Positions 10,085 through 21,200 of a stretch of 64,000 nt of DNA are shown here, in pieces. The notes beneath the pieces are model-generated. The model had not been told where the DNA came from, ran no database searches, and worked only from the letters and a program-made list of their open reading frames with translations. Source of the stretch: Closterium sp. Naga37s-1 (Eukaryota; Streptophyta; Zygnematophyceae; Desmidiales; Closteriaceae); NCBI GenBank assembly GCA_947471745.1, contig CANJKZ010000084.1, forward strand, positions 776,001 through 840,000, read 5' to 3'. How positions within the stretch are numbered: the first letter of the stretch is position 1; every line of letters starts with the position of its first letter. The position numbers and the translations under genes are program-made.

Positions 10085-10905
10085 TGTTATAGTCACAATA
10101 GGCTTGAATGTGCCTAAAACGAAAGATAGAGAGCACAGACGGATTTCTGCACAGCGGCTTCAAACGTTGATAGCGTTCTGCTCACAGCTGCAAATGACTT
10201 GATTCAAATTGGATCTGGAGCGTCTTCACGTCGTATACAATTAGCAATTTAGATTGCACGATTTGATAAAGAATTGACGACACAGCGTCGGTTTGAACGA
10301 ACGGTACTATGGCAGCCACTATAGTCTTAGAACACAAGATAGGAAGAGTTACGAGTTGGGAATGACTCCCAGCTCCTACAAACCCCAAGAGCCGAGGTAC
10401 AGTGATGTGGAACAGTGCCACACTGTCCCCAACCACGAAGGGTCTCGAAACTACCCTTCACTAGGGCCTACACCAAGTGAAATGTTACACTACACAAAGT
10501 AATGTAACTATCTTCAATATCTTGAGGTGTACCCTTTTTTGGCGAGCTTCGAAATCACTTGAGGCTTGACACCAAGGCTCGGGCTCTTCATCACAAACTC
10601 ATCCTTGAGTTCTTGATGGGTCTGCTGCACACACCTGCGACACGCCGAACGTTCGACACAGGACAAAATAGAAACCGCGCACGACAAAATAGAAACCGCG
10701 CGCGAGACACAAACGACCGCGTAACACGCGTCTAGCGATAACTCGCTATTGACTCGACACACACACTCGACATCATGACTCAACATTCACACACAATTAT
10801 AAGCATGAAATATATATTATCCCATGCCCTCATACCATTCCATACACACACACATTCACGCACACGGACAACAAGCCGAGTGCAAACCGTAGGGTTGCAC
10901 CAACA
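10085..10905 (-). repeat. 5' LTR of element B
   Basis: 821-bp partner of 4419-5239. On the minus strand it opens TGTTGGTGCAACC and closes GACTATAACA. It should contain the promoter for the genomic RNA. Confidence 0.95.
10804..10824 (-). promoter_or_regulatory. Candidate TATA element in the LTR of B
   Basis: The minus strand reads GATAATATATATTTCATGC, the only strongly TATA-like stretch in a GC-moderate LTR, about 85-100 bases from the LTR 5' end. It is identical in the 3' LTR (near 5141-5155) and in the solo LTR (near 40464-40480). A promoter role is inferred from position and composition only. Confidence 0.4.
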
Positions 10906-10994
10906 AGCCACACTGCCCTGCCTGCACTGCTCCTGCTGCTACTGCTGCTACTGCTGCTACTGTTGCTACTGCTACTACTGCTGCTCCTGCTGCT
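10906..10994 (+). other. Right part of the leader of element C
   Basis: Short TGCTACTGC-type trinucleotide repeats leading straight into the gag ATG at 10995. The same repeat lies just before the gag ATG of G (30035-30131), confirming that B interrupted the leader rather than the coding region. Confidence 0.7.
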
Positions 10995-13900
10995 ATGGCT
11001 AGCCCTACTATTCTCACCTTTGATGCTGCAGTTGACTTTGATGTGTGGGTAGACAACCTGCAGCTCTTTCTTCAGTGTGACTCTAGGGATGGGGTATCCC
11101 TTTTCGATCACACGTCCGGTGTCTCCACTGCTCCTGTTGCCACTGCTGACAGTACTGTTCGCTCGTAGTGGACCACTCGTGACGCTGTTGCTCGCCTTGC
11201 TGTTCGTAGTCACCTGCCGCCTGCTGAGCGCGTGCATTTTGGCCAGTACAAGACTGCTAAGTCTCTGTACGACGCTGTAGTTGCGCGCTACTCCTCCCCT
11301 GCCACTGCTGCCCTCAGCCGCCTCATGCTGCCGTACCTTTTCCCTGACCTTGCTGCCTTTGCCACAGTTGCTGACCTCATTACTCACCTCCGCACTAGTG
11401 ACGCCCGCTACCGCGCTGCCCTTCCCACTGAGTTCTGTGCCAAGAAACCCCCCCCCCCCCATGTACATCACCCTTTACTACCTAGTCACCCGCCTCCCTG
11501 ACTCCCTTGCTTCAGTCAGGGACCACTTTCTCTCCCTGTGCCCCACCGAGCTCACTGTCGACGTGCTAGAGGAGCGCCTCGCTGCAGCTGAGAAGAGTAT
11601 CTTAGCTGTAGGTGCTTCTCGCGGCGATCGTCGCACCCCTTTCTCTGAGGGGTGTTCCCCTGTCCCCCTTCTCCCATCTGTTGCTTCTGCTGTTGCTGTC
11701 GACCTCGTTGGCACTGAGGAGGTCAGGGCTGCGTCTGCTCCTAGTGGGAGGCGCCGCAACAGCAAGGGCAAGGGGAGCAAGGGTGGTGGAGGGGATGGCG
11801 GGGGTGGCGGCGGAGACGGTGGAGGAGGCGGAGAGGGTGGCGGTGGAAGTGGGGGTGGTGCCGGGAGTGGGGGCTTCAGTGGCGGCGGTGGAGGTGGTGG
11901 AGGCATCGGCGGAGGTGGTGGAGGCAGCGGCAGCGGTGGTGGAGGCAGCGGCAGTGGTGGTGGAGGTGGTGGCGGCGGTGGTGCTGGTCGAGGTGCAGCC
12001 GCGCAGCGTGGAGGCTTTGGTGGTAGCCAGCGCCAGCAGCAGCCGCGTTCCCGTGAGACCCCGTCAACCCAGCAGCTTCGTGAGTGGTACGCTGGGCGTG
12101 GGAGGTCTGGGGGTGCTGGTCCCTGCACTTACGTTCTTCGCACCGGCAGTCGTCGTGGGGAGACGTGCGGGCTGCCACACACTGCGCAGCGCTGCTTCGG
12201 TCGCCTGACTGACGCCTGGCGCGCCCAGTTTCCTGATGCTGTTGAGCTCCCTCGCTGGGGTGATCTTCTTAGGCAAAATGTGGCTATCTTTGATCTTGAT
12301 TTCGATGCTATCCTTTCTGCTATGTATGCTTTGAGTGATAGTGCTGAGGGTGACTGCTACCTGAGTGTCCCGCCCGACCCGGGCATTGCGGCTGCTGCTC
12401 TAGGTGCAAGTGAGTCTGCTGCTCCAGCTACAAGTGAGTCTGCTGCTCCAGGTGCTGGTGAGTGTGCTCTCTCTGGTACTGCACCTACTGAGGCCTTGCA
12501 CACTTTCACAGCTGACTCTGGTGCTTCGCGCTCTTTCTTTCGCGACAGCACCACACTCACGCCGCTCAGTCGGCCTGTCGCAGTCTCCCTAGCTGACCCC
12601 TCTGGGGGCCCAGTCCTTGCGCACTCTTCCACGGTTCTACCGTGTCCTGCGGCCCCGTCGGGCTTGCTGTTGGGACTCCACCTCCCCTCGTTCTCTACGA
12701 ACCTGGTGAGTGGAGCTGACCTCCAGGACGCGTGGGTTGACCAGTTCACCCCTGGAGGTCAGCGTGTGACCCACTGCACTTGCTCTCGGACGGGCCGCCA
12801 CCTGGCCACGTTCACCCGTCGGCCAGGGTCGAGTCTGTACACACTGACTACTGCGCCTCCTCCGGTCTCTGCGTCTGGTCAGGTAGCCGCGTCTAGTCCG
12901 GTGTTTGCTGCTGCGTCCAGGTCTAGTCCCGCGTCTGCCCCCTGCTCGTGTCGTCCTCTGTCGCACGAGACTCTCCTTTGGCACCACCGCCTTGGTCACC
13001 CCTCCCTGCCTCGTCTTCGAGGTATGGCCTCCCGTACCCTTGTCTCGGGTCTACCACGGTCCCTCCCTCCCCTTCCTCTGTGTTCCTTGTGTCAAGCGAC
13101 GGCAGCGCGCCGCTCCTCACTCCTCCACGTTCCCTCTGACAGAGGCTCCTCTGCAGACTCTTCACATGGACGTGTGGGGCCCAGCCCGCGTCCGTGGACA
13201 GGGTCACGAGCGTTACTTCCTGCTGGTCGTTGACGACTACTCGCGTTACACCACAGTCTTCCCCTTGCGCAGCAAGGGTGAGGTCCCTGAGGTGTTGATC
13301 GACTGGATCCGCGGTACCGTTTGGGCTCGGACCTTCCTGTTCTACGTCTGCACTCAGACAGAGGTGGTGAGTTTTCCTCCGACCTCCTGAGGGCCTTCTG
13401 TCGTGCGGAGGGCATCCGCCAGTCGTTCACGCTTCCGGCCTCCCCACAGCAAAATGGGATTGTTGAGCGCCGCATTGGCATGGTCATGGACGTCGCTCGT
13501 ACGTCCATGATCCATGCGGCTGCTCCCCATTTTCTGTGGCCGTTCGCGGTTCAGTACGCTGCGCATCAAATCAACCTTCAGCCTCGTGTCTCCTTGCCGG
13601 AGACCACACCTACTCTGCGGTGGACGGGGAAGGTTGGCGATGCATCCGCGTTCCGTGTCTGGGGATCTCGAGCTTTTGTCCGTGATACTTCAGCGGACAA
13701 GCTGTCCTCCCGTGCCGTTCCCTGCGTCTTCCTTGGCTTCCTCCCTGACGCATCCGGGTGGCAGATCTACCACCCCACCTCACGTCGTGTTCTGTCCTCT
13801 CAGGACGTCACGTTTGACGAGTTGGTGTCTTACTACCATCTCTTTCCCTACCGTACTGCCTCTCTCCCCCCCCCCGCCACTCTTCCTAGCCTCAGGTACT

Positions 13901-16898
13901 CCTCCGGTAGACCCCGTCCCAACTCAGGGTCCTGCCCCCTCAGGTGTGTCTCAGGTAGACCCTGCCGAGCCGGTCGAGGTAGCTGTCGACTCAGGTGCTC
14001 CTAGGGGTGCTGAGCCTGCGGGCGCGGGGACTGGGGGTGCGGAGCCTGGGGGTGCTGAGCCTGAGCATGTGGAGTCTGGGGGTGCTGAGCCTGAGCGTGT
14101 GGAGTCTGGGGGTGCTGAGCCTGAGCATGTGGAGCCTGGGGGTGCTGAGCCTGCACGTGCTGAGTCTGGAGGTTCTCCGGGTGTCCCGTTGTGGCGGGAG
14201 CCCCTCTCTCCGCAGCAGCTTCGTGAGTGGTACGCTCGGCGCTGTCGCCGTGCTACTAGTGCTGCTGGTGCTGGAGGTGCTACTGGAGCTGCTGGAGGTG
14301 CTGGTGCTTCTGGAGCTGCTGGAGGTGCTGCTGGTGCTGGAGCTGCTGGAGGTGCTGCTGGTGCTGGTGCTGCTGGAGGTGCTTCTGGAGCTGTTGGAGG
14401 TCCTGCTGGTGTTGGAGCTGCTGGAGCCGCAGGTCCTGGAGGTGCTCGTACTGGAGGTACTGGAGCTGCTGGGGCTGGTGGTGCTGCAGGCGGTGGCGCT
14501 GCCGGTCCTGGAGCTGGTGGTGCTGCGGGAGTTGTAGCTGGAGACCCTGGAGCTGAGGGTACTGGTGTTGTCTCTGCTGTTTCAGGAGGCACTGCGCGGC
14601 CGCGGCCGTACTACGGTCCGCTCAGTCAGCAGGTTCTTGGTCTCCCGCCTTCTACTGGTCCTACTCCTCCCTTACTGAGTCCACCGCCTGTCCAGTCACA
14701 GTCGCAGTTATAGCCGGCCTCTCCCCTGCCTGGTCCTTCTCCTTACTCTGGACCGACTAGAGGTCTTACGGAGCGTCGTGAGCCTGAGTCGCGTCCTGTG
14801 TCGCCTAAGTCTCGTCCTGCGTCACCTGAGTCTCGTTCTGTGTCGCCTGTCCGTACTGTTCGCGCTGGTCGTCGTGTTTCGCGTCCGCGTCCTCCTCCTG
14901 TCCCTGGCACTCACTCTATGACTCTTCGTCCTTCCACTGCTCCACAGCGTGTCCCTCTGCCGTCTCCTCCTGCGTCCTCTCTTCGTGACGGTCCGGCCCC
15001 TGAGTCTGTCTTCCTTCGTGTTGCCAGTTCTGCTGTCACGCGCTTTCTGGCCACTGTTGTCACTGACCCTTTGTTTGAGTCCACTGCTGCGTCTGCTCTT
15101 GTTGTTGAGCTTGTTTACTTTGCTGCAGCCTGTCGCCTAGACTACGCCACTAGTCTTGTTGCTGAGTCTGCGTCTGCGTCTGTCTGTCCTCCGTCCGTCG
15201 GGGGTGAGTGTGCTCTTGGCACGGACATTCTCGAGGACCGGCAGGAGGAGTTTGAGTGCTTTGCCGCTGCTGTACCTCATCTCGTGTCCATGCTGCTTGC
15301 CCCTGAGGGAGACCCGGATGCACCAGACATCCCGACCCCGCGCTCTTACGCAGAGGCGATAGAGGGTCCCTACTCCTCTCAGTGGCAGGCAGCCATGGAC
15401 GCCGAGATGGCTTCCTGGAAGTCCACAGGCACCTACGTCGACGAGGTTCCCCCGCCTGGGGCGAACATCGTCAGTGGCATGTGGATCTTCAGGGTGAAGC
15501 GGCCGCTGGGTTCTCCGCCTGTCTTCAAGGCACGTTACGTTGCACATGGCTTCAGTCAGCGACAGGGAGTTGACTTCTTCCAGACCTTCTCCCCTACCCC
15601 GAAGATGACCACTCTTTGGGTACTGCTGCACGTCGGCGCTCACCGTGACTACGAGCTCCACTCGCTTGACTTCACCACAGACTTCCTACAGGGCAGCCTG
15701 CACGAGGAGATCTGGCTGCGCCGCCCACCAGGCTTCACTGGGTCGTTTCCTGCTAGTACCCAGTGGAGCCTCCGGCGGCCAGTCTACTGTCTCCGCCAGG
15801 CACCCCGTGAGTGGCACGACACACTGAGGACGACTCTTGCTGCTCTTGGTTTTGCTCCTTCCACTGCTGACCCGTCGTTGTTTTTTACGCACTGACACCA
15901 CTCTGCCGCCGTTCTACGTTCTCGTGTACGTAGATGACTTGGTCTTTCCTACTGCTGACACTGAGGCACTCGCCCACGTGAAGTCGGAGCTGCAGAAGAG
16001 ACACACGTGCACAGACCTGGGTCAGCTGACAAGCTATCTTGGCTTGCGGATCACCCGGGACAGAGCACAGCGCACCATTACCTTGACTCAGTCACACATG
16101 GTGCAGCAGGTCCTTCAGCGCTTCGGCTTCACGTATTCCTCGCCACAGTCCACTCCTCTGCCTACTGGTCACTCGCTCTCAGCTCCACCTTCGGACGAGT
16201 CCGTAGAGCCGAGTGGCTCGTATCCAGAGCTTGTGGGCTGCCTCATGTACCTGATGACTTGCACACGACCTGACCTCGCATACCCTCTCAGCCTTCTGGC
16301 TCGCTACGCGGCTCCCGGTCGACACCGAAAGGTGCACTGGGATGCTGCGAAGAGGGTGTTGCGCTACCTGTGCAGTACGTCGGGCATGGGGCTTGTGCTT
16401 GGAGGACGGGCTCGAGTTTTCCTCAGTGGTCACGCAGACGCTTCCTGGGTTGACGACTTGGCTACGCAGCGGTCGTCACAGGGGTACACCTTCAGTCTTG
16501 GCTCCGGTTCTGTCTCTTGGCGGTCTACCCGCTCTTCTTCTGTTCTCAGCTCCAGTTGTGAGGCTGAGATCTACGCTGGGGCCATGGCTGCACAGGAGTT
16601 ACGCTGGCTCACCTACCTGCTGACCGACTTGGGAGAGGCGCCTCGTTCTCCTCCAGTTCTGTACGTCGACAACAAGGCCATGCTTGCCTTGTGTCAGGAG
16701 CACAGAACGAAGCAAATTGCTCTACGCTACTTCCTTGCTCAAGAGTTGCAGCAGCGTGGCCAGCTTCGTCTTGCTTACGTGGCCTCTCAGGCCAACACTG
16801 CTGATGTTTTCACCAAGGTACTTCAGCCTTGTGATCATCAGCGTTTTTGCACTGTTCTAGGCCTTGTACCTACTGTGCCTCACTTACTTACTTCTTGA
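10995..16898 (+). pseudogene. Decayed gag-pol of copia element C
   Basis: Gag starts MASPTILTFD. An in-frame TAG (11166) replaces the CAG found in F. Frame is lost in a 13-C run (11448-11460), near 13075 and 13315, in a C run near 13865, and in a T run near 15880. Another TAG lies at 14711. Recognisable parts: glycine-rich Gag tail (11780-12000); a C-x13-C-x3-H-x4-C cluster (CTYVLRTGSRRGETCG, ~12123); protease DSGAS (~12517); pre-integrase LWHHRLGHPSL (~12976); integrase with DRGGEF and NGIVERRIG (13345-13480); Gly/Ala linker (14000-14590); RT with YVDD (~15927); RNase H to TGA at 16896. All domains were once present; this copy cannot make a full polyprotein. Some homopolymer shifts could be assembly errors. 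Confidence 0.9.
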
Positions 16899-17126
16899 TA
16901 ATGCTTGTACTGTACTCTCTATACATATACATGCATGCTTAGACTTGCTAGGTTGTGTTCACTGTATTGTTTGTTCTCCTATATATAACTCTGCATGTGA
17001 ACTGGCCTTGTGGCCATTTGCTTGTGCTCAGACTGCGTGGTGACTTCGTGATCCACCCTGAGCTTGCTTTGCTTTTCTTGACTGGTCTTGTGACCTCTTG
17101 TTCTCCCCCACTTTGCCTATGGGGTG
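16899..17126 (+). other. 3' UTR and polypurine tract of element C
   Basis: Same conserved ~230-bp block as at 1648-1874, ending CCCCCACTTTGCCTATGGGG (one G fewer than in A) directly before the LTR start at 17127. Confidence 0.8.
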
Positions 17127-17168
17127 TGTCAAACTCATATGCTATAGTCTATCTAGGCTGTAGTGGGA
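17127..17168 (+). repeat. Truncated 3' LTR of element C
   Basis: The first ~42 bases match the 5' LTR at 3076 through GGCTGTAGTGGGA and then break. The remaining ~86 bases of the LTR do not reappear on the far side of element D, so the break is a deletion or recombination junction rather than a clean insertion. Confidence 0.8.
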
Positions 17169-18119
17169 GTGGAGTGGAGTGGAGTGTTGGCCCCACCGTC
17201 GCTTGGGCAATGCCGACGACTTGGTCGACCGTCCACAGTGGGAGAGCTGCTCAACAGGCTTCGTGGAGCTGCAGGGGACCGCTGTGGTGTTGCTGTCGAC
17301 CAGGGAGCTCGACAGCTGCAACTGACTGATCTGGGCGACGGGTGGGCCATCGACCAGGAGGGGCTGTTCAACCGGGAGGTCGACGGAGCAGTCCGTCGAC
17401 CTGAGAAGTGAGCAGCGGTCGACGAGGGGATCTCGTCGACAACAGCTGATAGTTATGGTCGACGGAAGGGGTCCGTCGACTAGGGGGTAGCTCGACCAGG
17501 GGCACCTGGTGGTCGACCAGAGGGACTTGGTGATCGACCAGAGCACCTGGGGTTGTCCAGGTCGACCGGGTAACCTGCTCGGCGAGTTCTGCGGAGGCAC
17601 GCAAACGTCGTCGAGGTCGCGATGGCGAAGGCGACTTTTGGTTGGTATCCCAAAGTTGATGTGGCTCGTCAGGCGCAGACAATAGCCGACGAATGCACAA
17701 CGGTGCAAGTTGGGCCAATCGTCTGCGTGCATCTGCGAGCGTGCTCACTGCTGTCTTCTACGGGGCAACGCTGGACAACCGATCTGCTGCAGCGTTGGCA
17801 CACCGACGACCTGCTGTGTTGGCAGGTCGCCTTTCTGCAGTGCTGGCGTGGCTCCTCTACGCAACGCTGGCAGGCGGTCGACCATGCTGTGCTGTCGATC
17901 GACCAGGCTAGCTGTAGAGTTGCTAGGTGCCTGATGTAGTCATTGTTGTCTTTGCTTGTTCAACAATTGTGTAATTCCAACTTTGCTAGTGGAAGCTCTT
18001 ACCGATTTCTCCCGTGATTGTGCAAGCACTAAGGAACTAGGCAGAGCTACGATCACTCATAGTAGTTCGTGCCAACCCTCGTAGTCTAGCTCACTACCGT
18101 TGTAGAGTGAATCTCCGCA
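17169..18119 (+). repeat. 5' LTR of element D
   Basis: Ends CCGCA next to the primer site. Relative to the 3' LTR it lacks the initial TGTTAAC, has a small GGAGT expansion before TGTTGGCC, and lacks blocks of about 20 and 15 bp near 17228 and 17495. TCGAC and GGTCGACC recur many times between 17220 and 17600. Confidence 0.85.
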
Positions 18120-18158
18120 TGGTGCGGTGAGCGTGGATCAAACACGCGACCTTCAGAT
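18120..18158 (+). promoter_or_regulatory. Extended primer-binding site complementary to the 3' half of tRNA-Phe
   Basis: Directly abutting the LTR, 39 bases read as the reverse complement of the 3' half of plant tRNA-Phe: acceptor with CCA (TGGTGCGGTGA), T arm (GCGTGGATCAAACACGC) and variable loop/anticodon stem (GACCTTCAGAT). Against the plant tRNA-Phe I recall, there is one mismatch, in the T loop at position 56, and the match stops at position 38, next to the hypermodified base 37. Ordinary primer sites match only 12-18 bases. Confidence 0.8.
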
Positions 18159-18216
18159 AGGAACCGACTTTTGCACCTACTAAGTCGTTCGTAGGCCGGC
18201 AGCAGCGATAGTCACC

Positions 18217-21200
18217 ATGGTCGACCCCGTAGCTAATGTGGGCGTAGCGGACACCTTGGAGGCACGCTTGGCTGATGCGAGGAAACGCCACGCGGATGGC
18301 GAGTACGGGACGATCCCCTTGCTGATCGTTGAGTTGGGCATCCGGTCGCAGTGGGCGACGGAACACCCTTCCCTTCCTGATTCTCCTTGACTGGTGCGAA
18401 ATGAAGGCAGCGTCGACGACGAGGTCGACGGCGGTGCACGAGTCAGCGGCAACAATGGCACAAAGCAGATAGGAGTGATCAAGGTCGACGGTGGCGTCGA
18501 CAGGAGTCAGGCGCGAGTGCAGCAGTCGACGGCAGCTGCAGGCAGCTCGCGTGCCGACGTCGATGGTCGACGTCGCTCTCATCTACGAAGAGGTGGAGGG
18601 CTCTTGGCGACGACGCATGTGACAGCGGGCGTGATTGCACCGACGTATGGCTACTTCAAGTTTTTGCCGGACCGGATCACCGTCGCACCGCTGCAAGGTC
18701 AACGGGACCTCATCACCTGAAGGGAGTCGATAGAACCTCAGCTGGATGTCGTTGGGCTGAAGGGCTTTGCCGACGACACAGTGCCAATTCCGTCCGTGGA
18801 CGATGTCGAGCTACGCGGGGAGTTTCGTGCGGCTCACTTGCTTACCTTCATGGTCATCTCGAGGTGCTGCTCGCCGGTGGTGCAGCTGGCGCTCAGGAGC
18901 TGTCGAGAGCGACTGGATGCGGGCCACCAGGCATGGCACTTCATCCTGTCGACGTACCAGGTCAGGGACGACCTGTACATCGCACAGCTAGAGGAGAAGA
19001 TGGCCCAGATTCGAATGGGCGAGCAGGAGTCGGCAACGGACTACTACAACCGTGCTCGACGGATCCTGGCTGAGATGCGGATGACGGGCGCCGAATACTC
19101 GAGGGCGTCCTACATCTCCCACATCGTCAAAGGCCTACCGCGCGGCTATAACCTCATGAAGAGGATGATGATGGTACCCGGGACGCGTGAGTCCCTCGAC
19201 AAGGACTCCATCACCAGCTACATTCTTCAAGACGAGGCGATGCAGGAGGCCGAACAGCCCACGGAGCTCTTCCTCAGGCAAACTACGCTGCACCGACGAA
19301 GCAGAATCAGCAGCAAGGGCAGCGCAAGAAGCCGAGCGGAGGTGGGCAGTCGACGGAGGACGTCGACTAGAACAGGTCGACGCGGGACAAGGGCCGTGGA
19401 GGTGGTGGTGGACGGCGGGAATGTTGGATCTGCCACGATCCCGACCACCTTTCCTACGAGTGTCCCGACCACGATGACAGCGACGAGGACAACACAAAGG
19501 GAGGCCGCGGTCGATCGACCAGCCGTCGCCCACATCGAGATGCTAAGCCGTGCAAGGAGAAGTAGACGTCGAAGAAGACGTCGTCGACGAAGGACGCCGA
19601 CAACTCCAGCGGCAAGAGCCGAGGCGACGGGGAGGCGTCGTGCTCGATGGTCGGTGTAGTGGAGCCGACGGTCTCGCTGGCGCCGGAGGCTGGCGAGGAC
19701 TTCCAGGCAGTGGTGGCAGCTGTGCAAGCCAACCTGATGGCGGTGCTACTCGACAGCGGCTGCTCCCACCACCTAATGGGGACGAAGGCAGTCTTCGTCG
19801 ACATGGCGCCGAGCGACGGCGTGAAGCACGTGCGTTGATTCAACGGGGCACTACAACCTATTGAGGGCCGCGGAACCGTCGCCCTGCAAGGGGAGGCCGG
19901 AAAGCGGGTCCTCATCCCCGACGTCCTCTACGTTCTGGGCGTACAGGCAAACGTGCTATCTGCTGGCCAACTGAAGGAGAGAGGAGTGCAGCTGCAAGGC
20001 GACGGCGACGAGATGCTGCTCGTCGCTGCGACCGGGGAGGTGCTCGGTCGAGCACGCTACACCGGACGAGTCCTTTGCACCGACCTTCGCCCCTGCTCGA
20101 CGCGATTGTCGTCGACCAAGGTAGTGGCTCTGCGGACGATCGTCTCGGAAACGAAGTCGACCCCTGACCGGTTGCATGCGAGGCTCGCGCACGTCAACGT
20201 CGACATGATCAAGAGCTTGGCGAAACATAAAGTTGCTACTGGGCTCGTCATCGCTCCGTCGACCGGAGCAAACCCGCCATGTGTCTCGTGCGTTGGAGGA
20301 AAGCTGGCGCGACACACCTTCCCCGCCAAAGGCTCGGACGCCGAGGAGGCGTTGGCTGTCGTGCACATTGACTTGTGCGGGCCATTTTGGGTCGTTCCCA
20401 AGGATGGCAGCTTGTACTTCCTGCTGCTGAAGGATCGCCACACTCGATTTGTGTGGGTGATGCCGGTCGCTAAGAAGAGCGACGTGCTGCGGGAGTTCCA
20501 GAAGTGGCTGGTGCTGGTGGAACGGCAGGCGAAGAAATCGGTGCTGATGCTCCGCTCAGACCGGGGAGGGGAGTTCCTCGGGAAGGAGTTCACCAACTTC
20601 GTCGACGGCAAGGGCATTATCCACGACCTGACTTGCCCTTACACTCCGCAGCAGAACGGCATGGCTGAGCGGGAGATGCGCACGGCCGTCGAGTCCGTGC
20701 GGACGATGTTGCTGCATATGGGCGTGCAGCACCACTGGTGGCACCTCACTCTACGACAAGCTGTCTGGGTGCGCAACTGCTTGGAGCGGTCGACGTCGCT
20801 CCCGGTGACGACTCCGTACCAGCTGCTGACCGGGAAGAAGCCAGACCTCACGCTGGCGCGGGTGTGGGGCTGCATGGTGCAATTCATGGTTCCTGAGCAG
20901 CAGCGCGGTGGGAAGCTGGCGCCGAAAGCTCGCTGGGGGCTTCACCTGGGCGTGTCGCCAGAGAGTTAGGGCTGGGAGGTGCTCGACCTGACCAACAACA
21001 AGGTGGTCACGTCGGTCGAGGTGATCTTCTACGAGACGCTGTCGCTGGAGGTGTGGAAGGCGAAGTTTGGGCCGGCGTCGGGGCGGACGCAGGCACACCC
21101 GCCGACGGGCACCTCAACGGCAACGGTTCCTTTGCTCGCCGAAGTCGATAAGCCTGCTGATGAGGATGTTGTGGAGGTTCTTCCACCTCCCCCTGTTCTT

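Larger units (their letters stand above)
4419..10905 (-). mobile_element. Element B: complete, apparently intact Ty1/copia element (6,487 bp)
   Basis: Minus-strand element with two 821-bp LTRs (4419-5239 and 10085-10905) differing at about five sites, an initiator tRNA-Met primer site and one uninterrupted Gag-Pol frame. The flanks share AGCC (4415-4418 and 10906-10909), a possible 4-bp target duplication. It is inserted in the leader of C. Low LTR divergence and the open frame make it the only candidate autonomous element in the window; activity cannot be judged from sequence. Confidence 0.95.
3076..17168 (+). mobile_element. Copia element C, interrupted by element B and truncated at its 3' LTR
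   Basis: Parts in order: 5' LTR 3076-3203, primer site, leader 3217-4418, insertion of element B (4419-10905), rest of leader 10906-10994, decayed gag-pol 10995-16898, 3' UTR and polypurine tract to 17126, and the first 42 bases of the 3' LTR (17127-17168). The LTR remnant is fused to the 5' LTR of element D. Without B the element was about 7.6 kb. No target-site duplication can be scored because the right end is lost. Confidence 0.85.

Noticed and set aside
18120..18158. A genuine tRNA-Phe gene fragment
   Set aside because: Only the 3' half is present, antisense, and it abuts the LTR exactly where a primer site belongs.
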